Translations under genes and position numbers: made by a program
NCBI RefSeq assembly: GCF_027579695.1
Contig: NC_083587.1
Coordinates: forward strand, 39,323,732-39,387,731
Direction of reading: 5' to 3'
Length of the DNA: 64,000 nt
DNA from: Neoarius graeffei
Lineage: Eukaryota; Chordata; Actinopteri; Siluriformes; Ariidae
Shown: piece after piece, positions 31,101 through 41,055 of the stretch
Layout: the number at the start of each line of letters is the position of its first letter
How positions within the stretch are numbered: position 1 is the stretch's first letter
Notes under the pieces: model-generated
Told to the model about the DNA's origin: nothing
Database searches by the model: none
The model's input: the letters and a program-made list of their open reading frames with translations, nothing else

Positions 31101-34100
31101 GGAAGGGTCTGAAGTGCAACCTCTTCGGCTGCAGTCATGATATTTAGGTACTGGGTATCAGTATCATCGTCAGGGTTCGCTAGCACCTTCTATAGCATAG
31201 GTGGAGGGTAGATCGGGGCTGGACGAAACGAGTCGCCAGTCTAAGAGGATTACAAGAAGACAGATTTTTAAAAAAAAAAGAAGAAAAAAAGGGATTTACA
31301 CTGATATTTAATTTTCTCCTTAGTCATCGACATCAGGAAGACCATAAGTGTGAGAAGTTGGAGACGCCCACACCTCGAATGGTGGCAACACAGGAACTTG
31401 TGCAAAAAATAATAGGTTAGTCATAAGTTAATTTATATTCATATTAATCAGGGAGTCACCCAGTTAACCAAAGCTAATTATTAAAAAAAAAAAATCTCCC
31501 ATGTCTTTGGTTTGGGTGTGTGTGAGATATATGCCAAAGACACGTGTGTGTGTGTATGTATACACACACGTATATAAAATGTGTGTTTTATAATAGGATT
31601 TTACTTTCCCACTTTTAGTAAAAGTAAATTGAATGACGTTGTTTGATTTAAAGCTAGACTGCCTTTCAAATTTTTCAAGTGTAGGTCATAAAAATAATTT
31701 TCCCCGACACCCAATTATTTTTGTTTTGTGGACCGAAAGCTACTGAATTCGAATCACAGACTTCCAATTTTATTATCTTTTTATTTTTTTTTTAAATAGA
31801 ACAATTAATGAATTTAGGGCCATGTGGCCCTAAATTCTCTGCTATTTTTTTCCTGCTTCACCATGACCCAATTCAAGATACTACGTCATGCATCACGTGG
31901 TGGGCTTTCCCCGTCCGCGCAAGGCATTGTGGGATGCAAATTTTAAACAGGAGAGGAAAATGGAGGACGCGAGTGTGCGAATTAAACGTGAAAGACCGAC
32001 TACAGTCATGGAAAGCGAGAAGAAAAGATATGTTGCGAAGGAAAGGAAACGCAGGACCAAACTAATAAATATCGGCGGTCAGCGAGCACCTCGGTGTGAT
32101 CAGCTGTTCGTTTAGCAACAGACTGATTGTAACTGTCGGTGCACGGTTAAGGTAAACCTGTAGATGGCAGTAATGCAACACTGTGCATGCCAGCTGCCGT
32201 AAAACCCAAAAGATGAAGAAAAAGAAGACGAAGAAGAAGGTGGTAAACCTGCACATGCGCACACGGACTTCTTCTGTCTGCTTGACTGCGCGAATCGAAC
32301 AATTTCATGCACATTATTTGCGAGGGAATCCCCTCAAATCAAATAACTTCCTCTTTAAATAAACATAGATCACAATGGCCAAATTTCAGAGGGAACTAAA
32401 CTTCACGGATTTTATGAAATCGAAAGGCTGTCTAGTTTTAATACTGTCCAGATTTTTCATTTTTATCATTGACGTTGAAAATTGCTAATTATTTTGTCAG
32501 TAAATTCTCTTTTACTCTTGTCATTATGACCATTCCAGTTACTCTCACTTGGAAAACTGGAAATGGGTTTTCCAAGGTACAGTGTACAAATGAGTTCTGT
32601 TTGGGATCGTTCTTGTTTGTGCAGCGGATAAATGTAATTTTGTGTATAATCTCACAAATACCCCTTTTCCACCAAATCAGTTCCAGGGCTGGTTCGGGGC
32701 CGGTGCTGGTTCACAACTCATTCAACTTGTGAGCCAGCTGAGAACCAGTTTGCTTTTCCATAGTTCGGGGTGCTAAGGGGAGCCACGTCATTACATCACT
32801 GTATACGTCAGTTACGTCACTGCATTTGCATAAACCTTGGCGCAAACATCGAAGCAATAACAACACGGAGAAGAAGAAGCAGCAACAACAATAATAATGG
32901 ATGACTTCGTGTTTGTACAGCTGCTGCTTCTGGCTTTACGGTGCTTCATTGGGATCAGAAAACGGCAGATCCGATATGTGTGTTGATCGACAGGTTTTGA
33001 GTGGACGGCGATTACGTTCTAGGAGACAGGTAATAACCTAATAATGTTTTGACTCTTACTTACACTGAATGTGAGATGGTTATGTTAGCCTTTGTTATGA
33101 GCTAACGTTAGCCGGTGTTATGTCAGCTTTGGCAGTCTTGCTATTGTTGTTAGTCTTAACAACTCCGCCCCAACGCTGACGTAAGTGGTTCTTTCCTCTG
33201 GCCCAGCAGAGAGTTGGTGCTAGCCTGGAACTGGTTTTTCTGGCCCCAGAGCCAGTTCTTTGTCAGTGGAAACAGAAAACCCGGTTCCAAACTAAGCACT
33301 GGCCCCGAACCAGCCCTGGAACTGCTTTGGTGGAAAAGGGGCAAAAGTGGAACATGTACATGTACAAAAAAAAAAAAAATGTTTTAAAGCAATAATAATA
33401 ATAATAATAATACAGCCAAAGGATATTACTTTCTTCGAATTTAAATCCTTTTTTGGCTGTCAGCGTTGAAACTGAATCAAAATTAACTGAAAAAACTGTT
33501 CATGTATTTATTTCTTACATCCACAGAGGGGCAGTATAGCATTTTCTTCTTACACCTCAAGAAATGTTGAACCAATTTGAATAATTTCCAATTCATTTCT
33601 CAGAATCAAAGAAGAATGCACCAAGCAGTAAAAGCAGAAAAGGAGCGAAGAATAGTGCTACAGCTGCGAAAGTTGCCCTTATGAAGCTAAAGCTACATGC
33701 TACTGGAGATAAAGGACTGCCACAGGTATTTACACCAGGATGTTAAAGATTAACTTATTTAAAAAAAAAAAAAAAAAAGAGTTCTTATGCTTATATTTGG
33801 TTTTAAGTCTCCAGGCATCATATAAATGATCATCTGTAGACTTCTACAAAACATTCTTCAAGATATTGTCTTTTATCTCACACACTTTGTAACAGAGTTG
33901 AAGTTGTACGTTTTTCACATCACCCCATCACTGATTATTTTCCAAGAACAGCATGCTTTAGTTCTTACATATTATTTTGCCAGCTGTTATTTTAGCTGTA
34001 GTCCAGTCCAGTTAAATGAATTTGAACATCAAGGGCAGTTTGAGTCCTTAATTACAGAATCGGAATCCGATACAAATTATTTGTAATCTTGACATCACTT

Positions 34101-37100
34101 AACTATCAAACAAATTCACACCATTGGCATTGGTTATAAAAATATTCCTTTAAAGAACTTAATTTAGATTTCGAAATGGTCAAAACACTTGTAATTAAGT
34201 TGTTCCCTAGAAATTCACCTTGTATTTTTGACCATTACTATGGACAAGGTAACGGTCCTAAGAGCTACAGTGTCTTGCAAAAGTATTCATCCCCCTTGGT
34301 GTTTTGTCGCATTACAAGCTGGAATTAAAATGGATTTTTGGAGGGTTAGCACCGTTTGATTTACATAACATGCCTACCACTTTAAAAGTGAAAATTGTTG
34401 TTTTATTGTGACACAAACAATAATTTAAGATGGAAAAACAGAAATATGGAGTGTGCATAGGTATTCAAACCCCCCCCAAAAAAGTCAATACTTCGTAGAG
34501 CCACCTTTTGCTGCAATTACAGCTGCAAGTCTCTTGGGTTATGTCTCTATTACCGTAGCTTAGCACATCTAGCCACTGGGATTTTTGCCCATTCCTCAAG
34601 GCAAAACTGCTCCAACTCCTTCAAGTTAGATGGGTTGTGTTGGTGTACAGCAATCTTCAAGTTATGCCACAGATTCTCAATTGGATTGAGGTCTGGGCTT
34701 TGACTAGGCCATTCCAAGATATTTAAATGTTTCCTTTAAACCACTCCAGTGTAGCTTTAGCAGTCTGTTTAGGGTCATTGTCCTGCTAGACCGTGAACTT
34801 TCATCCCAGTCTCAAACCTCTGGCCGACTCAAACAGGTTTTCCTCCAGAATTGCCCTGTATTTAGTGCCATCCATCTTTCCTTCAGTCCTGACCAGCTTT
34901 CCTGTCCCTGCAGATGATAAACATCCCTTTAAAGCGGTAGGCATGTTGTGTAAATCAAATGGTGCGAACCCCCTAACAATCCATTTTAATTTCAGCTTGT
35001 AATGCGACAAAACAGGACAAACACCAAGGGGGATGAATACTTTTGCAAGACACTGTGTATATATATATATATATATATCTCTCCAGACAGAGCGGACGCA
35101 TTTCCAGGTGTTTCTACCAAAAGATCGGAACGCATCCAGCCTGCCCATGTTCTTTAGCTCCAAGTGGAGTGTGGGTAAAGTGGTCGATTTTGCAGCAGCT
35201 CAGGCCAGCCTAAAGAACAACAACAACGTGCTCACAGCCAAGGTAAACCAACATTGCTTCAAATTGCAAAAGTTTTACTTCATCAGCTTTTGGAAACGCT
35301 TCACTTCAACCCTGCGTTATGACACAGACGTATCCTTGTCTTAAGCTTTAATAACAGTTAATATTTGGCAATATGAGTTGTTACCATTATTCACGATTTT
35401 CATGATAGGTGTCTTAATCAGAGGTGGACAGTAACAAAGTACATTTACTTGAGTATCTGTACTTTACTTGAGTTTTTTTTTTTTTTTGGAAACTTATGAC
35501 GAACTTCACTACATTTGAAAGGTAAATATCGTACTTTTCACTCCTACATTTCTATCAAGGTCCTCGTTACCCGTTACTGTGAAGCAGCTTAGAAAGTGGA
35601 TGTTTTTTTTTTTTTTCTTTTCCTTTCTTGTGATTGTTTTTCGCAGGTGACAGAGACAGCCGATCAGTAATCACTAGGGTCACGTTGCATTCACAGACTG
35701 TATAAAATCAATGATTTCTCTGCAGCATTATTTAAACACGATCAATTGATGGCAGAATGGAAGGAGGCGGTACTTCTGGGGAATGCACGCGCCCATGTTT
35801 CAGTTTTCTGTACGGATTAAAGATTCATTTCGTTTTAAATGTTTGCTTTGTTTGCCTAAAACGAACCACATCACAGCTTACAAAAACTCGACGTCCAACC
35901 TGCGGAAGCATATTGAGGTATGTAAACGTTTTATTCCAAGAGAAAGCTTGCAACGAAGTTGTGCTTTTAAAGCTAGCAATAACGTTGCAATAGCTATGCA
36001 ATCTGGTTAGTCAAACGACTTTCTATGGATTTGCCCCCCAAGTTGCCATCACCTTGTCCACGGCGAACGTTAACACATAGCTAGTTAACTTGCTAACTGT
36101 TAGTTAGCATGTAAAAACAGAGTTATGCTAACATGAATAACGTTAACTTATCTGAAGTCCTTTCAGAAATGTTTTAGCATAATCTTGCCAAATAAACAGA
36201 ATGTAGAAATCTTTCTTTTCTAATAGCGTTAGCTACCCAATATGATTTTGAGTTTGAAAAGAGTTTGCTAGCATGTCAGGTGGAGTTTCACTGACTAGCT
36301 AGCTTAACGTTAAACCATCATGATGGCACAGCATGCGTTCATTTTGTAAATCCAGTCGGTTGCTTCAGAGGCATTCGGTATTGTAAGTGTTGTGGCAATA
36401 ATACAACGACGCATTGACAGAAAATGTACTTTTAATACTTAAGTATTTTTAAAAGCAAGTACTTTAACTTAAGTAAAAATTTGACTGGACAACTTTCACT
36501 TGTATCGGAGTAACATTTGACCAGTGGGATCTGTACTTTGACTTCATTACTTAAGTTGGGTACTTTGTCTACCTCTGGGCTTAATGTTTGTCAAGACATC
36601 TTGTATCATATGCATGTTTTTTTGGCCAAGTGTGCTCTTTTGTGTATGGCTTAAGACAGATGGTATTTCACATTCTCTCTGACAACAGCAATAACACTTT
36701 ATGATCTTAGAATTTAGTTCTATGCTTAGTAATAACTAATTGTGTGATAAACAAATTTTATAATGCATTCACCAGCCACTTGAGTGTATTGAGGTATTTC
36801 ACTCACGTGACCAAGTCATGTGATGCTGCCATTTTGGACGGCACGGCTCGAATCAGTTTGAATGCGAGGAAGGCGACAAACGAAAAACAAAAGAAAAAGG
36901 AGCGAGATGCAGAAAACACCTTCACTATCCAGTGATGTAGGGCGAGCAGAGAGAGAGGCATTTGCAAAAATTGAGGTTAGCAGGCTTAGAGAACGATGTT
37001 TACCTGCTTCCACCAGGATTGTTCACTGACGTACGGAAGTACACGAAGCCCTCGTCTTTACCTGACTTCGGCCCACATGATCTGTATACCTATGTCGTTA

Positions 37101-39544
37101 AAAACCCATCGCCATACACAGGTATTGATCTGAAAGCGTATAAGAGTTTGGATGCCTACAAATATTTTGTGTCAGGCTGGGTAACATGCCTACATCAGCG
37201 GGTCGTCCCTGGAGCCGGTGGTCGCCATCTTATTACAGCTAAGGTTTGTTCACATTTTCATTTACTTTCGGTCCTCAGGATAAACAAAATGTTATTAAAT
37301 GTCATTGAAATAACTTCTTAGTCTGTTGAGACATGGCCCGTTATAAATTTGCTGTTACCAGGCAATGACTAAGAACTGTATTATTAGGGTCGGTGTCTGT
37401 GTTGTAGCAGTGTACTAGCAACTAGCTGTTAGCACTAGCTAATGTCAACAACATAGTAGCTGGTATGTTACTGTAGCAATGTTTACGTTCAGTCATTTGG
37501 ATGGCTGTTAAAACCTTTCAGTCTCAAGTTTTTCCTTTACTGTATTTACTAGTTTACTGAGCTAGCGCGCTCTCCGGCCAGGCCGGGAGCCATCGCGCGC
37601 TCTCCGGCCGAGCCGCGAGCCATCGCGCGCTCTCCGGCCGAGCCGCGAGCCATCGCGCGCTCTCCGGCCGAGCCGCGAGCCATCGCGCGCTCTCCGGCCG
37701 AGCCGCGAGCCATCGCGCGCTCTCCGGCCGAGCCGCGAGCCATCGCGCGCTCTCCGGCCGAGCCGCGAGCCATCGCGCGCTCTCCGGCCGAGTCGGGAGC
37801 CATCGCGCGCTCTCCGGCCAGGCCGGGAGCCATCGCGCGCTAGCTCAGTAAACTATTAAATCCAGTAAAGGAAAAACTTGAGACTGAAAGGTTTTAACAG
37901 TCATCCAAATGACTGAACGTAAATATTGCTACAGTAACATACTAGCTACTATGTTGACATTAGCTAGCTTGCCGTCCAAAATGGTGGACACCGGGGCGTC
38001 ACGTGACCCTGTGACGTCAGGTGAAATACCTCAATACCTACTCACTCGTACAGTTATCCAGGAGCCAAGCACTGAATAAGGTGATGTTTTTCCAATCTTT
38101 AACTGCCCAGTTTTAGTGAGCCTGTGCCCACTGCTGCCTCAGATTCCTGTCTTTGGCTAGGATTGTGACCCAATGTGGTCTTCTGCTCTTTTAGACCTTC
38201 TACCTCAAGGTTTGGTGTGTTGTCCATTCTGAGATCTATATATCACATATCACAAATTTCACCAGTTAATGAGTCATGCCATTAATGAGTCATGTGCCAG
38301 TCATGGCGTTAAAAGGGGACTGCTTATGTAGCATTGCAATGAATTTGTACCTGAACTACCTGAATTTAGTTCCAGTCTGGAGCAGTCACACCACAACTAC
38401 GTATAATCCCCACTATAATATCGCTTTGTGTTGCCACTCTGGTAAATAAATGCATGCAACTTAGAAATAGTCGTGGAAGTTTTTTCCAAGTAGTAGCACA
38501 TTATTCCGGGTCGTACTGGACAGCTTGGACTTCAAAACAACCCATGCACATACTCCAGTCATTGACAAAATACAGATAGGTCATGGACTATGGAAATATA
38601 ATAAAAAAGGATGTAAAATACAGCGTGGTTACGGATTTTAGCATCATGGATGCTAATAATTTACGGAGTGGTCATGGATGTTTCAGTATATTACAGCAGA
38701 TTGGCCACCGATTTCATACAGATGATGCATCACGGATAAAAAAAAATTAAGAAGTCTAAAACAGTTAAATGTTTGAACTGCCAAAGTTCATAATTAAAAT
38801 ATCTTCCCTGTATTTATATGTTTACTTTATTAATTTACTATAGATACGTCACAGAAAATATCACACATCCGTGAATAAAGGATCCGTGCTTTGTATTATA
38901 GCTTTTATATTCCGTGAATCTGTATTCTGTGACTTCATGATGCAACAAGGATGTAGAAAGATGCCCAGAAAAAATGGCACACGCTCAGACAACGTCACAT
39001 GTGAACAATTACCTGATTGGTCAGATGTTTTATCGGATCAGGTCCAGGCCTGGAAAAATTGCTCCAGAAGCAAACACACCAATACCGATAAACCCAGACC
39101 TGGGCTTTAGGTATCGTTATCGGTCTGGTGTGATCACCAACCACACAAACTGCAGGGGACCCATTTATTTATAGTTCTTGTTAGTTATCTGTACTGTGGG
39201 ACCAGGCTGTAAAAACTCCTTCATTTATATTGGATTTTTTTTACACTCAGTCACAATAAAAATATGTATTAAAAAAAACAGAAAATGAATTACAAATTTT
39301 AAATAATTTGTTTAGGTCATAAAAGAAAATGTAATTTCACCATCTCTGTAATGTGGTGTTCCTACAGAAACTGCGCTTGTGCCATCCTGAAACCGGGGAG
39401 GCCTTTAAAATGGATGTGTGTCTCCAGTCGCTGCTGTCACTCTCCGATTCTCCTCTCTATAATGGAGGCAAAGTGATCTTGGAGTATCTGGATAATGAGA
39501 GCTCTGGAGTTGAAGACGTCACAGCCTACATTCCTTCCTCTTGA
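20753..39544 (+). CDS. zfand1: zfand1, AN1-type zinc finger protein 1 (complete, 8 coding exons)
   Basis: ZFAND1 recruits p97/VCP and the 26S proteasome to arsenite-induced stress granules and helps clear them. Coding exons are 20753-20807, 20939-20981, 21139-21178, 28253-28380, 31324-31415, 33604-33725, 35087-35242 and 39368-39544. They sum to 813 nt, i.e. 270 residues plus stop; human ZFAND1 is about 268. Two AN1 fingers are complete: C10, C15, C25, C28, C33, H36, H42, C44 and C64, C69, C79, C82, C87, H90, H96, C98. A basic linker ([20 protein letters not shown]) leads to a ubiquitin-like C-terminal domain ([13 protein letters not shown], then [16 protein letters not shown]). Residue 89, split over an intron, is Gly where human has Arg; it is not a zinc ligand. 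All borders are GT/AG. The gene is head-to-head with chmp4c, and introns 3-7 are filled with transposons. Confidence 0.95.
20939..20981 (+). CDS. zfand1: zfand1 coding exon 2
   Basis: The acceptor is cactgcag and the donor is gtgaga. The 43-nt exon encodes [14 protein letters not shown] plus two bases of a Cys codon, carrying zinc ligands C25, C28 and C33 (C33 is completed by exon 3). Confidence 0.92.
21139..21178 (+). CDS. zfand1: zfand1 coding exon 3
   Basis: This 40-nt exon lies between cttgctag and gtaaga. It encodes (C)[13 protein letters not shown], which supplies H36, H42 and C44 and closes the first AN1 finger. A 7.1-kb transposon-rich intron follows. Confidence 0.92.
21386..21751 (-). 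mobile_element. SINE family 1 copy in zfand1 intron 3
   Basis: Complete except for the last head bases. The right end runs into a (TTTA)n run, and the target site was a tatata stretch. Confidence 0.9.
21752..21787. repeat. (TTTA)n microsatellite
   Basis: About nine TTTA units at the head end of the adjacent SINE. Confidence 0.9.
21815..22115 (-). mobile_element. Solo-LTR-like fossil
   Basis: On the minus strand it has a TATA box (ctatataagg) followed about 200 bp later by an AATAAAG polyadenylation signal near the end, the order expected of an LTR, and GC-rich ends (caggggcgtgg). No internal region is present. Borders and family are uncertain. Confidence 0.45.
22119..22165. repeat. (TA)n(CA)n microsatellite
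   Basis: A compound dinucleotide run between the LTR-like segment and a decayed Tc1-like element. Confidence 0.9.
22170..23165. mobile_element. Decayed Tc1-like element
   Basis: Repeated fragments of the type accactgtagaattatgttt ctctggttttactatttata (twice, 22192-22240 and 22559-22605) and catgcgtctcagcacgctct are typical of old Tc1 ends and transposase remnants in fish. A SINE family 3 scrap lies at 22858-22928. No intact frame remains. Confidence 0.45.
23173..24027 (+). mobile_element. Tc1 element, family A, 5' half only
   Basis: It starts after a TA with CAGTGCCTTGCAAAAGTATT. It encodes the N-terminal paired-like helix-turn-helix region: [60 protein letters not shown], ending near the first catalytic segment (LWSNETKI-like, 23980-24020). 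Frame changes occur near 23640 and 23925. At about 24028 it is joined to a second Tc1 family in the opposite orientation. Confidence 0.8.
24028..25071 (-). mobile_element. Tc1 element, family B, 5' half only
   Basis: The right end (reading inward cttgaaggtttgtgaaccct) matches the left end of the Tc1 at 40458. The minus-strand frame 24387-24094 encodes [40 protein letters not shown] and [20 protein letters not shown], the N-terminal half of a Tc1 transposase. The catalytic half is absent because the element is fused to family A at ~24028. It carries a family 2 SINE. Confidence 0.8.
24571..24758 (-). mobile_element. SINE family 2 copy inside the Tc1 family B element
   Basis: A full-length copy with a perfect 15-bp target duplication AGATCCCTGTTCTTT (24556-24570 and 24759-24773). 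Confidence 0.93.
25072..27800. other. zfand1 intron 3, mostly unrecognised
   Basis: 25072-25560 (starting cgggcgattgctctaagaca, cctcctctaaaaatgacg) is relatively GC-rich and looks like the end of an unidentified transposon, but no partner terminus was found. From 25600 to 27800 I see only AT-rich single-copy-looking DNA. Confidence 0.4.
27808..28160 (+). mobile_element. SINE family 1 copy, GGAT-tail subfamily, diverged
   Basis: Head, body and tail are recognisable, but ~20 bp around the B box are deleted and the 3' end reads gataagcggctacagatgat ggatgg. It ends about 90 bp before zfand1 exon 4. Confidence 0.85.
28253..28380 (+). CDS. zfand1: zfand1 coding exon 4
   Basis: The acceptor is ttttttctgag and the donor is gtacgt. 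The exon encodes [20 protein letters not shown], then [20 protein letters not shown], then CL: the linker and most of the second AN1 finger. Confidence 0.93.
28483..29160. other. zfand1 intron 4, unrecognised
   Basis: A 98-residue minus-strand frame (28779-28483) has no motif I recognise. Otherwise nothing was seen. Confidence 0.4.
29179..31238 (-). mobile_element. Non-LTR retrotransposon (RTE/RTE-X-like), 5'-truncated, with target duplication
   Basis: A 402-codon frame (31186-29978) encodes reverse-transcriptase blocks: [75 protein letters not shown] and [18 protein letters not shown]. The YADDLAII box continues in another frame (30081-29875). The thumb/C-terminal region ([28 protein letters not shown]) lies at 29732-29400. 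So at least two frameshifts separate RT parts, and the endonuclease is missing. The 3' end is (GAT)n. A perfect 13-bp target duplication GTCTAAGAGGATT flanks it (29166-29178 and 31239-31251). It lies antisense in zfand1 intron 4. Confidence 0.88.
31324..31415 (+). CDS. zfand1: zfand1 coding exon 5
   Basis: The acceptor is tctccttag and the donor is gttagt. The exon encodes [20 protein letters not shown] then [10 protein letters not shown]. It supplies the last zinc ligands H90, H96 and C98. Confidence 0.93.
31800..32380 (+). mobile_element. Possible fragment of a DNA transposon with a basic N-terminal exon
   Basis: The frame from 31960 reads [40 protein letters not shown], a short basic stretch like the first exon of some fish transposon proteins, and it stops soon after. 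A short inverted repeat gggccatgtggccc lies at 31817-31830. Terminal repeats were not found. Confidence 0.3.
32661..33341. mobile_element. MITE with ~40-bp terminal inverted repeats
   Basis: The left end CCCCTTTTCCACCAAATCAG and the right end (inverse) CCCCTTTTCCACCAAAGCAG continue as ttccagggctggttcggggcc in both arms. The interior has no coding capacity. The target duplication is unclear, so the superfamily is open. It lies in zfand1 intron 5. Confidence 0.75.
33391..33412. repeat. (AAT)n microsatellite
   Basis: Seven AAT units in zfand1 intron 5. Confidence 0.85.
33604..33725 (+). CDS. zfand1: zfand1 coding exon 6
   Basis: The acceptor is catttctcag and the donor is gtattt. The exon encodes [20 protein letters not shown] then [20 protein letters not shown] and Q, the basic linker conserved with human ([18 protein letters not shown]). 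Confidence 0.93.
34268..35055 (-). mobile_element. Tc1 family A element, internally deleted
   Basis: Long inverted repeats (~130 bp) start CAGTGTCTTGCAAAAGTATT at both ends, related to the end at 23173. The interior (minus strand) keeps only transposase C-terminal remnants (complement of ggccattccaagatatttaa, cacagattctcaattggatt). The left TA target site is intact. On the right the element runs into (TA)n, which then abuts the zfand1 exon 7 acceptor. Confidence 0.88.
35056..35079. repeat. (TA)n microsatellite at the zfand1 exon 7 acceptor
   Basis: The run ends 7 bp before the exon 7 splice site, leaving only ctctccag as pyrimidine tract. Confidence 0.9.
35087..35242 (+). CDS. zfand1: zfand1 coding exon 7
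   Basis: This 156-nt exon encodes [20 protein letters not shown], then [20 protein letters not shown], then [12 protein letters not shown], the first half of the ubiquitin-like domain. The donor is gtaaac. The acceptor ctctccag sits directly behind a (TA)n run and the end of a Tc1 element (34268-35055). Confidence 0.93.
35419..36577 (+). mobile_element. hAT element (family B) with BED zinc finger remnant
   Basis: The ends are CAGAGGTGGACAGTAACAAA and, inverted, CAGAGGTAGACAAAGTACCC. The 8-bp target duplication is GTCTTAAT / GGCTTAAT (35411-35418 and 36578-36585), one mismatch. The frame at 35783-36010 encodes [20 protein letters not shown] and [12 protein letters not shown], a BED finger; the transposase proper is absent. 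The subterminal regions are rich in acttaagt/agtact. It lies in zfand1 intron 7. Confidence 0.88.
36789..38034 (+). mobile_element. TA-flanked TIR transposon (ISL2EU-like?) with fold-back arms and minisatellite
   Basis: Outer ends TTGAGGTATTTCAC / GTGAAATACCTCAA are flanked by TA. The arms share ccattttggacggc / gccgtccaaaatgg. Inside, 36962-37243 encodes [40 protein letters not shown] ending at a gtttgt donor. This resembles the N-terminal region of the SWIM/YqaJ-type protein that accompanies some fish and invertebrate DNA transposons such as ISL2EU. A second, inner pair of inverted arms of ~120 bp (37435-37555 and 37846-37975) encloses a 30-bp minisatellite. The superfamily name is tentative. 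Confidence 0.65.
37556..37845. repeat. 30-bp GC-rich minisatellite, about 9.5 copies
   Basis: The unit is catcgcgcgctctccggccg + agccgcgagc. The seven central copies are nearly identical and the outer ones differ (ggccaggccgggagc). As 30 is divisible by 3, it creates a spurious decapeptide-repeat frame ([10 protein letters not shown]) on the minus strand. Confidence 0.95.
38040..39350. other. zfand1 intron 7, 3' part
   Basis: 38508-38560 (ggtcgtactggacagcttgg, caaaacaacccatgcacata) resembles the 3' untranslated region of the L2 LINE at 1969-3141. Between 38590 and 39180 short degenerate motifs (ccgtgaat, atcacgga) recur without clear structure. Nothing else was recognised. Confidence 0.4.
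39368..39544 (+). CDS. zfand1: zfand1 coding exon 8 (terminal)
   Basis: After acceptor cctacag it encodes [20 protein letters not shown] through [17 protein letters not shown] and ends AYIPSS-stop (tga at 39542-39544). It completes the ubiquitin-like domain and follows a 4.1-kb intron. Confidence 0.95.
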   Translation, partial: KLRLCHPETGEAFKMDVCLQSLLSLSDSPLYNGGKVILEYLDNESSGVEDVTAYIPSS

Positions 39545-39810
39545 TTTAAAAATGCTAACATAGAATTAATGCTGTAAGAATTTGGATTCAAGATCAGATA
39601 CGAACTCCTTCTGCTCCATGTTAACATTTCGAGGTCAGCAGCCAGACTCCAGTGCTGATGTCGGAGAAAACTGAGATTAGTGTGATTTTTTTTTTTTTAA
39701 GATTATGTAAGCAATTATTGGATGATTTCGAGTTCATGCTCAATTCTGGCCACAAACACTGTTTGCTCTACTTGTCTTATTACATCTGTATATAACCTGG
39801 TAGCTGGTCT

Positions 39811-39816
39811 AATAAA
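39811..39816 (+). promoter_or_regulatory. zfand1 polyadenylation signal
   Basis: AATAAA lies 267 bp after the zfand1 stop codon and is followed about 10-20 bp on by a GT-rich stretch (gttgtctgtggtt). It is the first canonical signal after the gene and lies just before SINE 39885-40249. Confidence 0.75.
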
Positions 39817-39884
39817 AGTTGTCTGTGGTTAATTTGTGTAATCTCACACTGAAAATATGAGCTATCTCACCTATCTCACCTTTC

Positions 39885-40249
39885 TCATTATCTCTAGCCG
39901 CTTTATCCTTCTACAGGGTCGCAGGCAAGCTGGAGCCTATCCCAGCTGACTACGGGCGAAAGGCGGGGTACACCCTGGACAAGTCGCCAGGTCATCACAG
40001 GGCTGACACATAGACACAGACAACCATTCACACTCACATTCACACCTACGGTCAATTTAGAGTCACCAGTTAACCTAACCTGCATGTCTTTGGACTGTGG
40101 GGGAAACCGGAGCACCCGGAGGAAACCCACGCGGACACGGGGAGAACATGCAAACTCCGCACAGAAAGGCCCTCGCCGGCCACGGGGCTCGAACCCGGAC
40201 CTTCTTGCTGTGAGGCGACAGCGCTAACCACTACACCACCGTGCCGCCC
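39885..40249 (-). mobile_element. SINE family 1, full-length copy
   Basis: It has a perfect 12-bp target duplication ATCTCACCTTTC (39873-39884 and 40250-40261) and lies about 70 bp after the zfand1 polyadenylation signal. Confidence 0.93.
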
Positions 40250-41055
40250 ATCTCACCTTTCGTTGAAGTAATTTAAACTGATAGAAGACGGTCCTCACTT
40301 AAGCCCAAGTTTAACATTAAACCCAAATCCCCAGATCCATTGAGACAGGTGAGCTGGATAACCAGGATGAAGTAATATTCATCATTTCATTTTATTTTGA
40401 TAAGTGATTCCTGGTGAAGTTGTATTTTTTTTTTTTATTTGTCATTTCAACTATATACAGTGGTGCTTGAAAGTTTGTGAACCCTTTAGAATTTTCTATA
40501 TTTCTGCATAAATATGACCTAAACCAACAACAGATTTTCACACAAGTCCTAAAAGTAGATAAAGAGAACCCAGTTAAACAAAGGAGGCAAAAATATTATA
40601 CTTGGTCATTTATTTATTGAGGAAAATGATCCAGTATTACATATGTGAGTGGCAAAAGTATGTGAACCTTTGCTTTCAGTATCTGGTGTGACCCCCTTGT
40701 GCAGCAATAACTGCAACTAAACATTTGCGGTAACTGTTGATCAGTCCTGCACACCGGCTTGGAGGAATTTTAGCCCATTCCTCTGTACAGAACAGCTTCA
40801 ACTCTGGGATGCTGGTGGATTTTCTCACATGAACTCAGCGCTCGAAACTAACGGTGTCCCGACGTCCCGGGGACCATAAAAAATGTCATCGGGACACAAA
40901 ATTATCATATCTGGGACAATCCCGGGACAATGGAAAAAAATAGATCTAGAAAAAAAGTTCTACATTAATATTATTTACAAAGCCGTAACACATACGTAGA
41001 CATTCACCTAATTTGTCAATTTTAATTTTAAAACGTTAACAGCGAAAAATACATC

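Noticed and set aside
37549-37833. 94-codon frame with decapeptide repeats [10 protein letters not shown]
   Set aside because: It lies wholly within the 30-bp minisatellite inside a transposon; codon-periodic repeats give open frames by chance.
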